From Winogradskyella immobilis (lineage in GTDB: Bacteria; Bacteroidota; Bacteroidia; Flavobacteriales; Flavobacteriaceae), in NCBI RefSeq assembly GCF_021887715.1, contig NZ_JAIQXX010000009.1, positions 58,947 to 122,946 on the forward strand: a stretch of 64,000 bases of DNA, given 5' to 3'. A program made the translations under genes and the position numbers. The notes under the pieces are model-generated. The model did not search any database, was not told the DNA's origin, and saw only the letters and a list, made by a program, of their open reading frames with translations. Shown here piece after piece: positions 53,324 through 62,908 of the stretch (its first letter is position 1; every line of letters starts with the position of its first letter).

Positions 53324-56300
53324 ATGTGGTACCATATTTTTAAGTTCGAAATACAATATCGTATCAAACGACCAGACACTTATGTGTTTTTTTTGTTTCT
53401 ATTTTTATTCTCAATTGTTGGAGTCGACTTTATTTTTCAAGGCACTGATTTAGGGCTTATGAAAAAAAACTCGCCCTTGGTAGTTGCAAAATCTATGGGA
53501 GCAATTACAGGTTTGTTCATGATTTTAGCTTCTATGATAATGGGAGTCTCGGTGTTAAGAGACTTTGAATACAACATAGAATCACTTATGTTTTCTACTC
53601 CAATTCACAAAAGAGATTACTTGTTAGGTCGATTTTTGGGATCGTTTACAGTTTTGTTATTTGTGTTTAGTGGCATTCCTTTGGGAATGATGCTAGGTGA
53701 ATTGATGCCTTGGATTGCTGCGGATGAATTATTAACTTTTAATGGATTGGTCTATTTAAAGACCTTTTTATTAGTAACCTTACCTACTGTATTTTTTGGA
53801 GCTGCGTTATTTTTTGTAACAGGTGCATTAAGTAGAAATCTTGTAGTAGTGTATACACAAGGTATCTTCTTATTTGTTGTATTTATGTTAACCAAAGCTA
53901 TAACTAACGAGTTTTGGCAAGCTATCTTAGATCCGTTCTCATTAACCACAACAACTTTTATCACAAAATCCTGGACTACTCTAGAGAAGAGCACTCAAGA
54001 CCTTCCTTTTATAGGAGCGCTTTTGTATAACAAACTATTTTGGTTTTCTCTTGGGATAGCAGCATTAGTATATGGTTATCATAAATTCAATTTTAATGTT
54101 GTTAAAGAAAAACGCTCTAAAGGAAAACGAAAACAAATATCAAAGACTAATATCAATGATGGCAATGAAGTCATTATACCAGATGCTAAAAAGCAATACG
54201 ATTTAAGATCAAAGTGGGCACAATTAAAACAGTTTTCTTGGTTTTATTTTATGGGTATTTGCAAGCAACCTTCCTTTTGGGCTATTGTTATATGTGGTAT
54301 GATTATTATTCTTGTTAACTCTGTAAACTTGGGTACTGTTTATGGTGTTGATAGTTATCCTGCTACGTATTTTATAGTTGAGGAACTTCAAGAAACATCC
54401 ATATTTTTTTTCATAATTATTTTAGTTTTTTATTCAGGAGAATTGGTATGGAAAGAAAGAGGTGCAAAACTAAATTTAATTTATGACGCTACAGCGATGT
54501 CGAGTTTTATAAAGTTAGCTGGCAAGTATGTTGGTTTAAACTTAATTTATATAGTGCTAATGCTCGCCTTAATTAGTTCAGGCATTATATTTCAAACATT
54601 GAGTGGCTATTATAAATATGAACTACACGTCTATTTTTATGGTTTCTTTTTAGAGATTTTACCATTTCTAGCATTATATACTTGTGTAGCCTTTTTTATT
54701 CAATCTGTTGTAAATCATAAATTTGTAGGAATCATGCTGGTCATAACCTTCTTTATTGCCAATACTGCTCTTGGTGCATTTGGCTTTGATCATGATTTAT
54801 ATCTGTTTGGTGGTAATACTATAGGTACGTATTCTGAAATGAATGGTTATGGTCATTTTTTAAAACCATACCTATTTATTAAATCATACTGGTTGCTCTT
54901 CGGAATACTATTACTGATTATAGCATCTTTGGTATCCGTTAGAGGCATTGAAACTAACTTGGTAAAGCGTTTTAAAACTGGCAAATACCGATTAAGCAAA
55001 CCACTTTTTAAGTTAGCTTCAATCGTGTTTTTAATGGTTATAGCCATTGGGAGTTTTATATTTTACAACACTAATGTGTTGAATGACTATTGGACAGCTT
55101 CTGAGGCTACTGCCTTTAGAGTAGACTATGAAAAAGAACTTAAACAGTTTGAATATCTGCCGCAACCTAAAATTGTAGATGTTAATTTAAAATTGGAGTT
55201 GTATCCTTCAACTAGAGATTATACAGTAGAAGGCTATTATATTTTGAAGAATACTAACACGGAAGACATAGCATCTATTCATATTCAAAAACTTCTAGAA
55301 GGGAATATCACAATAGATAGCTTATCCTTTGAAGGTGGAGCCACGCGAGACAATCAATATAAAAAGTTTGATTATTCAATTTTCAATCTAAATAAAGTCT
55401 TAAAGCCAGGGGATTCTATAAAAATGTACTTTAAGCAAAACTTTATGACAAAAGGTTTTGAATCAGGGAGTTCTAATGTGAATATCAACAAAAATGGAAC
55501 ATTTTTTAGTAATTCAGATTTACCAACCATAGGATATACTAGAAAATATGAACTAAATGATCCTAGTGATCGTGAAGACTATAATTTACCTTTACGATCT
55601 AATAAAGCAGAAAGAGAAAATGTTAATGAGCTTGTAAATGCGAGGTCAGGTAGTGATTCTGACGGCTTAAATTTTGAAATGATTATTGGTACATCCAAAT
55701 CGCAAACCGCTTTAGTTCCTGGAGAGTTGTTAGAGCAATGGACAGAAAATGAACGTAACTATTTTCATTATAAAATGAAAATTCCAATCATAAATTTTTA
55801 TTCTATTGTTTCTGCGGAATATGAGATAAAAAAAGATCAATGGATGTCTCAAAAGGATTCAATAACAACACCTATTGACCTAGAGATATACTATCATAAA
55901 GGACATGATTATAATCTAGATAGAATGCTATCGTCTATGAAAGCATCTCTAAACTATTTCACTAAAAATTTTAGTCCTTACCAATATGAGCACTTACGAA
56001 TCATGGAGTTTCCACGTTATGCGCAATTTGCACAATCATTTCCTGGAACCATACCTTTTTCAGAATCTATAGGTTTTGTATTAGATATAGATGATGAAAA
56101 CGATGTAGATATGGCATTTTATGTTACTGCTCACGAAATTGCGCACCAATGGTTTGGAATGCAAGTAGAAGCCGCAAATGTAAAAGGAAGACACTTTATT
56201 TTAGAAACATTATCACAATATGCTGCGATGATGGTTTTAAAAGAACACTATTCTGAAGACAAACTACTTCAATTTTTAGAGTTGCAAAACGAGACTTATA

Positions 56301-56629
56301 AAAAAGGTCAAGATAGAGAAGCTTTAAAGGAACCTTCATTGGCTTTAGTAGAAAATCAAGACTATGTGTACTATGCCAAAGGTGCCATCCAAATGTATCA
56401 ATTTCAAAAGGCAATAGGAGAGGAGAACGTTAATAAGGCATTAAGACGTTTTCTTAAGGATTGGAATACTAGAAATGGTGTTTTAAAGACTAAAACAGAT
56501 AGATATGTCACTTCTAAAGATTTGTTAGACTATTTTAAGGAGGTCACACCAAGAGATCTTCAGTATATGATTCCAGAACTTTTTGAGTCTGTAGAAGCTT
56601 TAAAAATAATCACAGATGTGAAAAATTAA
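53324..56629 (+). CDS. ABC-2 permease fused to an M1 aminopeptidase
   Basis: The 1101-residue protein starts with an ABC-2 permease with about 12 helices in two halves (residues 20-260 and 310-590). An M1 peptidase domain follows (about 600-1100). The zinc site is HEIAHQWFG (H937, E938, H941) with a glutamate at 961, one residue farther than in classical M1 enzymes, as is normal for this fused sub-family. The tyrosine of VYYAKGA fits the transition-state residue. The architecture implies an exporter that processes or releases a peptide or protein. Expression is probably under the divergent LytS/LytT pair. Confidence 0.88.
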   Translation: MWYHIFKFEIQYRIKRPDTYVFFLFLFLFSIVGVDFIFQGTDLGLMKKNSPLVVAKSMGAITGLFMILASMIMGVSVLRDFEYNIESLMFSTPIHKRDYLLGRFLGSFTVLLFVFSGIPLGMMLGELMPWIAADELLTFNGLVYLKTFLLVTLPTVFFGAALFFVTGALSRNLVVVYTQGIFLFVVFMLTKAITNEFWQAILDPFSLTTTTFITKSWTTLEKSTQDLPFIGALLYNKLFWFSLGIAALVYGYHKFNFNVVKEKRSKGKRKQISKTNINDGNEVIIPDAKKQYDLRSKWAQLKQFSWFYFMGICKQPSFWAIVICGMIIILVNSVNLGTVYGVDSYPATYFIVEELQETSIFFFIIILVFYSGELVWKERGAKLNLIYDATAMSSFIKLAGKYVGLNLIYIVLMLALISSGIIFQTLSGYYKYELHVYFYGFFLEILPFLALYTCVAFFIQSVVNHKFVGIMLVITFFIANTALGAFGFDHDLYLFGGNTIGTYSEMNGYGHFLKPYLFIKSYWLLFGILLLIIASLVSVRGIETNLVKRFKTGKYRLSKPLFKLASIVFLMVIAIGSFIFYNTNVLNDYWTASEATAFRVDYEKELKQFEYLPQPKIVDVNLKLELYPSTRDYTVEGYYILKNTNTEDIASIHIQKLLEGNITIDSLSFEGGATRDNQYKKFDYSIFNLNKVLKPGDSIKMYFKQNFMTKGFESGSSNVNINKNGTFFSNSDLPTIGYTRKYELNDPSDREDYNLPLRSNKAERENVNELVNARSGSDSDGLNFEMIIGTSKSQTALVPGELLEQWTENERNYFHYKMKIPIINFYSIVSAEYEIKKDQWMSQKDSITTPIDLEIYYHKGHDYNLDRMLSSMKASLNYFTKNFSPYQYEHLRIMEFPRYAQFAQSFPGTIPFSESIGFVLDIDDENDVDMAFYVTAHEIAHQWFGMQVEAANVKGRHFILETLSQYAAMMVLKEHYSEDKLLQFLELQNETYKKGQDREALKEPSLALVENQDYVYYAKGAIQMYQFQKAIGEENVNKALRRFLKDWNTRNGVLKTKTDRYVTSKDLLDYFKEVTPRDLQYMIPELFESVEALKIITDVKN

Positions 56630-58845
56630 AAGCTAACTCGGTAGTCGCAACCAACCTTATAATTACTACAACCAAAAGCAGTATTTCCTTTTAAAACCTG
56701 GCCAGTTTTACATTTAGGGCAAATATCACCAGCGTTAACTGGTGTTGACTTTGCTTTTTTAGGTTCTAGTTTTAATTTAAAATGATCATCAAACCTGAGC
56801 AAACCTTCAATGGTGTTGCCTTCAATTTTAAAACCTTTTAAGTTTACTGTAGATCCTTTGCTTAATAAGCGTAGGAATTGATTTTCTGAAACCTTTTTAC
56901 CACCAAAATTAAACGGTAAAGTAAAATCACAAGATTTGCCATAAAGCGTACATCCATAAGCAGATTTCCCTTTTATAAGCTGACCAGACTTACATTTTGG
57001 GCAAGAAGCACCAATGAGATTTACCGTATTAGCCTTTGACTTTGCTTTTGGCTTGCCAGATGGTTTATTATTTACGGCAGAAATTCTAGTCTGTACGTTT
57101 TCACTTCGTACTTCATAGACAAGAGCATCAACCATACGTTTCATACCCTTTATAAATGCAGAAGCAGAAAACTCACCTTTTTCAATATCTTTTAATTGTT
57201 TTTCCCAACTTCCGGTAAGTTCTGCGGATTTTAGCAATTCATTTTTAATAGTATCAATTAATTGAATTCCAGTTACGGTAGGTATTAATTGCTTTTTATT
57301 TCGCTTTATATACTTACGTCTAAATAGCGTTTCAATAATATTAGCACGTGTAGAAGGTCTACCGATACCATTTTCTTTCATAATATCTCTTAACTCATCA
57401 TCATCTACTTGTTTACCAGCTGTTTCCATAGCGCGTAATAAAGAGGCTTCTGTAAATTGATTTGGTGGCTTGGTTTGTTTTTCTATAAAAGAAGGTTGAT
57501 GTTTTCCTTTTTCTCCTTCAACAAATGTTGGTAAAATAGAATCTTCATTCTTAGTTGATTTTTCAGATTCAAATACAACACGCCAACCTTTACTTAGTAT
57601 TTCTTTTCCTGTAGTTCTAAATTTTACCTCGGCAGCTTTACCAATAACAACAGTGTTAGACACTTCACAATCGTTATAAAACACAGCAATAAACCGTCTA
57701 ACTATAGCGTCATAAACACGTTGCTCATTGTGTTGCATGTGTATTTCTATACCAGTTGGAATTATAGCGTGGTGATCGGTTACTTTTTTATCATTAAAAA
57801 CCTTAGATGATTTTTTAATTTTTTGAGCGAGTAGAGGAGTAGTTAATGTTGCATAACTACTAAGTTTTGATAATATACTTTTGACTTTAGGGTAAACATC
57901 ATTTGGTAAAAAAGTAGTATCTACTCTTGGATACGAAATGGCCTTTTGTTCGTATAATCGCTGAGCAATTTTTAAGGTTTCATCAGCTGATAGCCCAAAC
58001 TTCGTATTACAATATACCTGTAAGCCTGTTAAATCAAAAAGTTTTGGTGCATACTCTTTGCCTTTCTTTTTTGTCACTGAGACGACTTCAAAATCGTGTT
58101 CTTTTACTTTATTTGCTAATACTTCTCCGTCTTCCATCTTTAAAAAACGACCGTCTTCGTAATTAAACACTGTATCTCTGTAAATGGTTTGCAATTCCCA
58201 ATAGGGTTGAGGCTTAAAATTCTCAATGGTTTTCCAACGGTTAACAAGCATGGCAAGCGTAGGAGTTTGCACACGACCAACAGAAAGCACTTGTTTATAA
58301 CCTCCGTGTTTTACGGTATATAATCGTGTGGCATTAATGCCTAATAACCAATCGCCAATTGAGCGTGAAAACCCAGCGTAGTATAGATTATCATAATCTG
58401 ATGCAGGTTTTAAATTTTTAAAGCCTTCTTTTATGGCTTCTGTAGTTAAAGATGAAATCCAAAGTCGTTTTACATCTCCTTTATAATTAGCTTCGTTGAG
58501 CACCCAACGTTGTATTAACTCTCCTTCTTGCCCAGCATCACCACAGTTTATAACAACTTCTGCTTTGTCAAATAGGCTTTTTACAATACTGAATTGCTTT
58601 TTTATTCCTTGATTGTCCGAAACTTTAACTTCAAACTTCTCAGGAAGCATAGGTAAGTTATTTAAATCCCAACTTTTCCAATACGGTTTATAGTCGCTAG
58701 GTTCTTTTAACGTACATAAATGTCCAAATGTATAAGTAACGGCATAACCATTGCCTTCAAAGTAGCCGTCACGTTTTGTAGTTGCACCTAATACGGATGC
58801 AATTTCTCTAGCCACACTGGGTTTTTCGGCAATACAAACTTTCAA
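56626..58845 (-). CDS. topB: DNA topoisomerase III
   Basis: TopB is a type IA topoisomerase that decatenates DNA with RecQ. The 739-residue protein has an N-terminal Toprim (VCIAEKPSVAREIA, GDAGQEGELIQRW). The catalytic tyrosine is in KAISYPRVDT, and ENGIGRPSTRANIIE also fits. Two zinc-ribbon repeats lie at the C-terminus (CPKCKSGQLIKGKSAYGC.. and CPKCKTGQVLKGNTAFGC..). The start is a TTG at 58845; the nearby ATG at 58850 is out of frame. It ends tail-to-tail with the ABC-peptidase gene over TTAA. Confidence 0.93.
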   Translation of the reverse strand: MKVCIAEKPSVAREIASVLGATTKRDGYFEGNGYAVTYTFGHLCTLKEPSDYKPYWKSWDLNNLPMLPEKFEVKVSDNQGIKKQFSIVKSLFDKAEVVINCGDAGQEGELIQRWVLNEANYKGDVKRLWISSLTTEAIKEGFKNLKPASDYDNLYYAGFSRSIGDWLLGINATRLYTVKHGGYKQVLSVGRVQTPTLAMLVNRWKTIENFKPQPYWELQTIYRDTVFNYEDGRFLKMEDGEVLANKVKEHDFEVVSVTKKKGKEYAPKLFDLTGLQVYCNTKFGLSADETLKIAQRLYEQKAISYPRVDTTFLPNDVYPKVKSILSKLSSYATLTTPLLAQKIKKSSKVFNDKKVTDHHAIIPTGIEIHMQHNEQRVYDAIVRRFIAVFYNDCEVSNTVVIGKAAEVKFRTTGKEILSKGWRVVFESEKSTKNEDSILPTFVEGEKGKHQPSFIEKQTKPPNQFTEASLLRAMETAGKQVDDDELRDIMKENGIGRPSTRANIIETLFRRKYIKRNKKQLIPTVTGIQLIDTIKNELLKSAELTGSWEKQLKDIEKGEFSASAFIKGMKRMVDALVYEVRSENVQTRISAVNNKPSGKPKAKSKANTVNLIGASCPKCKSGQLIKGKSAYGCTLYGKSCDFTLPFNFGGKKVSENQFLRLLSKGSTVNLKGFKIEGNTIEGLLRFDDHFKLKLEPKKAKSTPVNAGDICPKCKTGQVLKGNTAFGCSNYKVGCDYRVSF

Positions 58846-59180
58846 TACATTTTAAATTTTAGAATCACAAAATACAGAAATTTAAAGATTTTAAATACGA
58901 AATTATTTATTAATTTATACAGTTCTTTTCTACACCAATTCTAATACAAATATTACTTATATAAAATATTTCAATGATAGTACTTAAATATATTGATAAT
59001 TAGTTATTTACAGTATTCATATTTGATAAAAATAATTTAAAAATTACAATTTATATAACTTCAAGAAACCCTATGTAATTCATTATAAAATTTAGGATAT
59101 TTTAATTCTACTAAACAACAGATATAGCATTTTAATTTATGTAATTTTGCGTTAATATATAATATGAAGTTCGTTTAAGC
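58846..59180. other. AT-rich intergenic region between divergent topB and helicase genes
   Basis: The 335-base region is very AT-rich and contains no frame longer than a few codons and no clear hairpin. The only element I can support is the -7 box at 59142-59149. The topB promoter must lie here, but no exact TAnnTTTG on the minus strand stands out. Confidence 0.6.
59142..59149 (+). promoter_or_regulatory. -7 box TAATTTTG for the helicase gene
   Basis: An exact TAnnTTTG match 31 bases before the helicase ATG, followed by CG. It would give a leader of about 25 bases. Confidence 0.5.
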
Positions 59181-60734
59181 ATGTCAGATAGAGTAGAAGC
59201 GCTACAGGATAAAAAATCAGGAAAAGAATTATATAACTACCAGCAAGGAGCTATTCAGCAAATCTTTGAGAAATTTGATACTGCTCCCAGCGATTATCAC
59301 TTGTTATACCAATTACCAACCGGTGGTGGAAAAACGGTTATTTTCTCAGAAATGGTTCGTCAATACTTAAAGAACCATGACAGAAAAGTGTTGGTAATGA
59401 CGCATCGTATTGAGTTATGTAACCAAACGTCTACAATGCTAACCAGTTTTGGAGTAGAAAACAAGGTGGTTAATAGTAAGGCCAATTTAGACGATCAAGC
59501 CAACTATAGTTGTTTTGTGGCTATGGTAGAAACTTTAAATAACCGTCTTAATGATGGTAAATTAGATATTTCTGATATAGGTTTAGTAATCATTGATGAA
59601 GCACATTACAATTCATTTACTAAACTGTTTAAATTCTTTGAAACGTCTTTTATTTTAGGTGTTACTGCAACGCCACTGAGTTCTAATAAAGAACTTCCGA
59701 TGAAAGATAATTATAATGAACTTATTGCAGGTGAAACTATTGAAGCACTTATAGAAAATGAATTTTTAGCACGTGCAGAAGTTTTTCAATACGATATGGG
59801 ATTAACATCTTTAGAAGTAGGTTCTAACGGTGATTATACTGTAAAATCGTCTGAAGACTTATATTCTAGTCCGGCAATGCTTCAAAAGCTTGTAGATGCC
59901 TACAAAAAGCATTCACTCGGTAAAAAGACTTTGATTTTTAATAACGGAATCAATACATCAATAAACGTGTATTATGCATTTAGACAAGCAGGTATTCCTA
60001 TTATGCATTTAGATAATACAGCGACTAAAAAACAACGTGCCCAAATTTTACAATGGTTTAAAGAAACACCAAATGCCATATTAACATCAGTTAGTATTTT
60101 AACCACCGGTTTTGATGAACCCACTATAGATACGATTATCCTCAATAGAGCGACCAAGTCTTTAACCTTGTATTATCAGATGATTGGTCGTGGTTCTCGT
60201 ATTTTGAATAATAAATCGAAATTTACAGTTGTTGATTTAGGAAATAATTATTACCGATTTGGACCTTGGGGAGCTGATTTAGATTGGCAAATGATTTTTA
60301 AATCTCCTAATTACTACATAGATCGTATTCAGTCTGATGAATCTATTGAAGCAAAATTTAGACACGAATTACATGAAGATATTCAGGAAGATTTTGCCAA
60401 ATCAGAAGATACGTATTTTGATGTAAAACAGGTTTATATTGATGCTACAGCAAAAGGGGAATCTTCTAAAGTGGTTTTAGAGCGTTCTATAGAACACCAT
60501 GCTAAAATGTGCATAGAAAATAGCGAAGATGTTTACGATGCTATTGCTTTAGCAAAATTATTAAAAGATGATATTAATAATAGAATAGCGGTTTACGCCA
60601 AGTGTATTAGTAAAAGCACACATAATTTTATCAGTTGGCTAAAAGACGATTACAAAAAGAAACTAAACTCATATTTACGTCAGAATTTTGATGACGTGTT
60701 TGAACAGATTCATGGCTATCCACCAGAAGACTAA
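59181..60734 (+). CDS. DEAD/DEAH-box superfamily 2 helicase
   Basis: The 517-residue protein has motif I LPTGGGKTVIF (about 47-57), motif II VIIDEAHYNS, motif III GVTATP and C-terminal motifs VSILTTGFDEP and YYQMIGRGSR. It has the compact SF2 core of UvrB/RecG-like 'helicase-related' proteins plus a C-terminal helical region of about 100 residues. DNA or RNA substrate cannot be told. It is divergent from topB, suggesting but not proving a DNA role. Confidence 0.88.
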   Translation: MSDRVEALQDKKSGKELYNYQQGAIQQIFEKFDTAPSDYHLLYQLPTGGGKTVIFSEMVRQYLKNHDRKVLVMTHRIELCNQTSTMLTSFGVENKVVNSKANLDDQANYSCFVAMVETLNNRLNDGKLDISDIGLVIIDEAHYNSFTKLFKFFETSFILGVTATPLSSNKELPMKDNYNELIAGETIEALIENEFLARAEVFQYDMGLTSLEVGSNGDYTVKSSEDLYSSPAMLQKLVDAYKKHSLGKKTLIFNNGINTSINVYYAFRQAGIPIMHLDNTATKKQRAQILQWFKETPNAILTSVSILTTGFDEPTIDTIILNRATKSLTLYYQMIGRGSRILNNKSKFTVVDLGNNYYRFGPWGADLDWQMIFKSPNYYIDRIQSDESIEAKFRHELHEDIQEDFAKSEDTYFDVKQVYIDATAKGESSKVVLERSIEHHAKMCIENSEDVYDAIALAKLLKDDINNRIAVYAKCISKSTHNFISWLKDDYKKKLNSYLRQNFDDVFEQIHGYPPED

Positions 60735-60778
60735 CCTTATTATAAGAAAAACGAAACTGTTATAATAACCCAATATAA

Positions 60779-61696
60779 ATGCGAAAAAAAACCATCTTAA
60801 TTATACTCTCGTTTTTTTCTATTTATGTGTTTTGGGGTTCTACATACATGTTAAATAAAATGGCGGTAATGCAACTTTCGCCATTTATGTTAGCAGGAGT
60901 ACGTTTTTCTTTTGCAGGGATTTTGGTTCTTATTATAGCTAAGTTGTTAAAGAAAAGTTTACGTGTCTCTAAAAAACAACTTATCAATTGCACTATAGCC
61001 GGATTCTTGTTTTTAGCCTATGGTAATGGAGCTATAGTTTGGGCATTAAAGTATGTCGATAGCGGATTTGCAGCATTAGAAGCCTCTATAAACCCTTTAC
61101 TCATTTTAATATTAATGCGTATTTATCAAAAGAAAGCGATTAAATTAAAATCTATAATTGGTATTGCATTAGGGATTGTTGGTATGTATTTACTTGTTAG
61201 TCAAAAAGAACTCACATTTCAAGACGGAAGTACTTTAGCCATCATCGTTATTTTTACTTGTGTATTATGTTGGGCTATTGGCAGCTTATTTATAGCACAA
61301 GCCGATTTGCCCAAAAACTTCTTTATAGGTACAGGTTATCAAATGTTAACAGCAGGCATTATCCTTTGTATTGCAAGTGGATTATTTGGTGAATCTTGGA
61401 TCGCATTAACCGATTGGACACTTAAAACACAACTGTCTATGGTAGGTTTAGTACTGTTTGGTAGTATTGCTGCTTTTACATCGTTTAATTACTTGTTAAA
61501 AAATGTTTCGCCAGAGAAAGTTGCAACATCGGCTTATGTTAACCCTATTATAGCATTACTTTTAGGTTGGAAATTTTTAGAAGAACAAATTACTTTACAA
61601 ACCATTTCTGCTGCAGTATTACTATTATTAGGCGTATATTTTATTAATACAAAGCGCGATAAAATATCTAAAAGCTATAATAGCCCTAAGCGTTAA
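60779..61696 (+). CDS. EamA/DMT family transporter
   Basis: The 305-residue protein has ten hydrophobic segments in two EamA halves (IYVFWGSTYMLNKMAV.. and SMVGLVLFGSIAAFTSFNYLL..). The internal glycine-rich motif GIALGIVGMYLLV also fits. It is a drug/metabolite or amino acid exporter of the RhaT/YedA type; the substrate is unknown. It ends 69 bases before the cupin gene, in which a separate promoter box exists. Confidence 0.9.
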   Translation: MRKKTILIILSFFSIYVFWGSTYMLNKMAVMQLSPFMLAGVRFSFAGILVLIIAKLLKKSLRVSKKQLINCTIAGFLFLAYGNGAIVWALKYVDSGFAALEASINPLLILILMRIYQKKAIKLKSIIGIALGIVGMYLLVSQKELTFQDGSTLAIIVIFTCVLCWAIGSLFIAQADLPKNFFIGTGYQMLTAGIILCIASGLFGESWIALTDWTLKTQLSMVGLVLFGSIAAFTSFNYLLKNVSPEKVATSAYVNPIIALLLGWKFLEEQITLQTISAAVLLLLGVYFINTKRDKISKSYNSPKR

Positions 61697-61735
61697 TACT
61701 TTTATAAATAAAAATATTCTTATATAAGGATTAGA

Positions 61736-61743
61736 TATATTTG
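61736..61743 (+). promoter_or_regulatory. -7 box TATATTTG for the cupin-SDR operon
   Basis: An exact TAnnTTTG match 22 bases before the cupin ATG at 61766. It separates the cupin-SDR-SDR unit from the EamA gene. Confidence 0.55.
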
Positions 61744-61765
61744 TTAGACAAAATCACATAAAATT

Positions 61766-62134
61766 ATGATGGTAAAACGACACAATTGGGATGAAGTATC
61801 AACAGAACAGGTTGGTCCAAAAATGGAGCGCAAATTAGTTTATGGAGATAAAGTAATGATTGCTAAAATGAAATTTAAAAAAGGGTTTATGGTGCCATTG
61901 CACAGCCATATTAACGAACAAGTGACTCAGGTTGTTTCTGGTACAATGCGTTTTTGGTTTGGTGCAGACAAAGAAGAAACCTTTGATATGCATGCTGGTG
62001 ATGTTGTGGTTATTCCTGCAAATGTACCTCATGAAGCGTTAATGGTAACTGATGTTGAAGAAATAGATACTTGGACACCAATTAGGTCAGATTGGTTAGA
62101 TGGTACCGATAATTATTTAAGAAACGATTCGTAA
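61766..62134 (+). CDS. Cupin-domain protein
   Basis: The 122-residue single-domain cupin has motif 1 MVPLHSHINEQVTQVVSGTM (metal-binding His-Glu set) and motif 2 AGDVVVIPANVPHEALM. It is a small metal-binding barrel that could act as an isomerase, dioxygenase or sensor. It leads an operon with two short-chain dehydrogenases, nine bases before the first, so a catabolic or small-molecule role is likely. Confidence 0.88.
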   Translation: MMVKRHNWDEVSTEQVGPKMERKLVYGDKVMIAKMKFKKGFMVPLHSHINEQVTQVVSGTMRFWFGADKEETFDMHAGDVVVIPANVPHEALMVTDVEEIDTWTPIRSDWLDGTDNYLRNDS

Positions 62135-62143
62135 TCAAACAAT

Positions 62144-62908
62144 ATGGACTTAGGACTTAAAGATAAGATTGCTTTTGTTGCGGCATCTAGTCAAGGTTTA
62201 GGTAAAAGTGTGGCTTTAGAATTGGCTAGGGAAGGAGCTCATGTTATTCTTAATGGTAGAAATACAGAATTATTAGAAGCTACAAAGCAAGAAATTGATG
62301 GAGTAGGTTCTGGTAAGGTCTCAGCATTTATCGGGGATTTATCTATTGCTGAAGATCGTGATCGTATTGTAAACACTATTTTAAAGCAATATACGGCTAT
62401 TGATATTTTAGTAACCAATACAGGTGGTCCTGTTTCTGGACGTTTTGAAACCTTATCGCAAGACGATTGGAATACCACTTACGAACTTTTACTAGGCAGT
62501 GCTGTGAGTTTAGTCCGTAGTTTTCTACCAGGCATGAAAACACAACCTTGGGGTCGAATTATCTCTATAACCTCACAAGCGGTAAAACAACCTGTAGAGA
62601 ATTTAATTTTATCGAATTCTGTTAGAGCATCGGTTGTAGGACTTATGAAAACTTTGGCTAGTGAATTGGGAGAATATAACATTACGGTAAATAATGTAAT
62701 GCCAGGTTATACAAAAACGAATCGTTTAAAAACATTAATTGAAAAGAACCCTACGTTTGCTGAAGCGGTGAACGAAATTCCTTTAAAACGCTTTGGAAAC
62801 CCAGAAGAATTTGCAGCAGCAGTAACTTTTTTAGCAAGTGCTCGTGCCAGTTATATTACAGGAACATCTTTAGCTGTTGATGGCGGTTGGATAAAAAACA
62901 TATTGTAA
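62144..62908 (+). CDS. SDR-family protein with replaced catalytic residues
   Basis: The 254-residue protein has the short-chain dehydrogenase fold. The cofactor loop AASSQGLGKS replaces the usual TGxxxGIG, and TNTGGP replaces NNAG. At the catalytic position the YxxxK motif reads SNSVR (S157, R161), so the proton-donating Tyr and the Lys are both missing. This matches a known SDR sub-group with the NTGGP motif. It may have altered catalysis or a non-enzymatic role. It overlaps the next SDR gene (TAATG). Confidence 0.82.
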   Translation: MDLGLKDKIAFVAASSQGLGKSVALELAREGAHVILNGRNTELLEATKQEIDGVGSGKVSAFIGDLSIAEDRDRIVNTILKQYTAIDILVTNTGGPVSGRFETLSQDDWNTTYELLLGSAVSLVRSFLPGMKTQPWGRIISITSQAVKQPVENLILSNSVRASVVGLMKTLASELGEYNITVNNVMPGYTKTNRLKTLIEKNPTFAEAVNEIPLKRFGNPEEFAAAVTFLASARASYITGTSLAVDGGWIKNIL

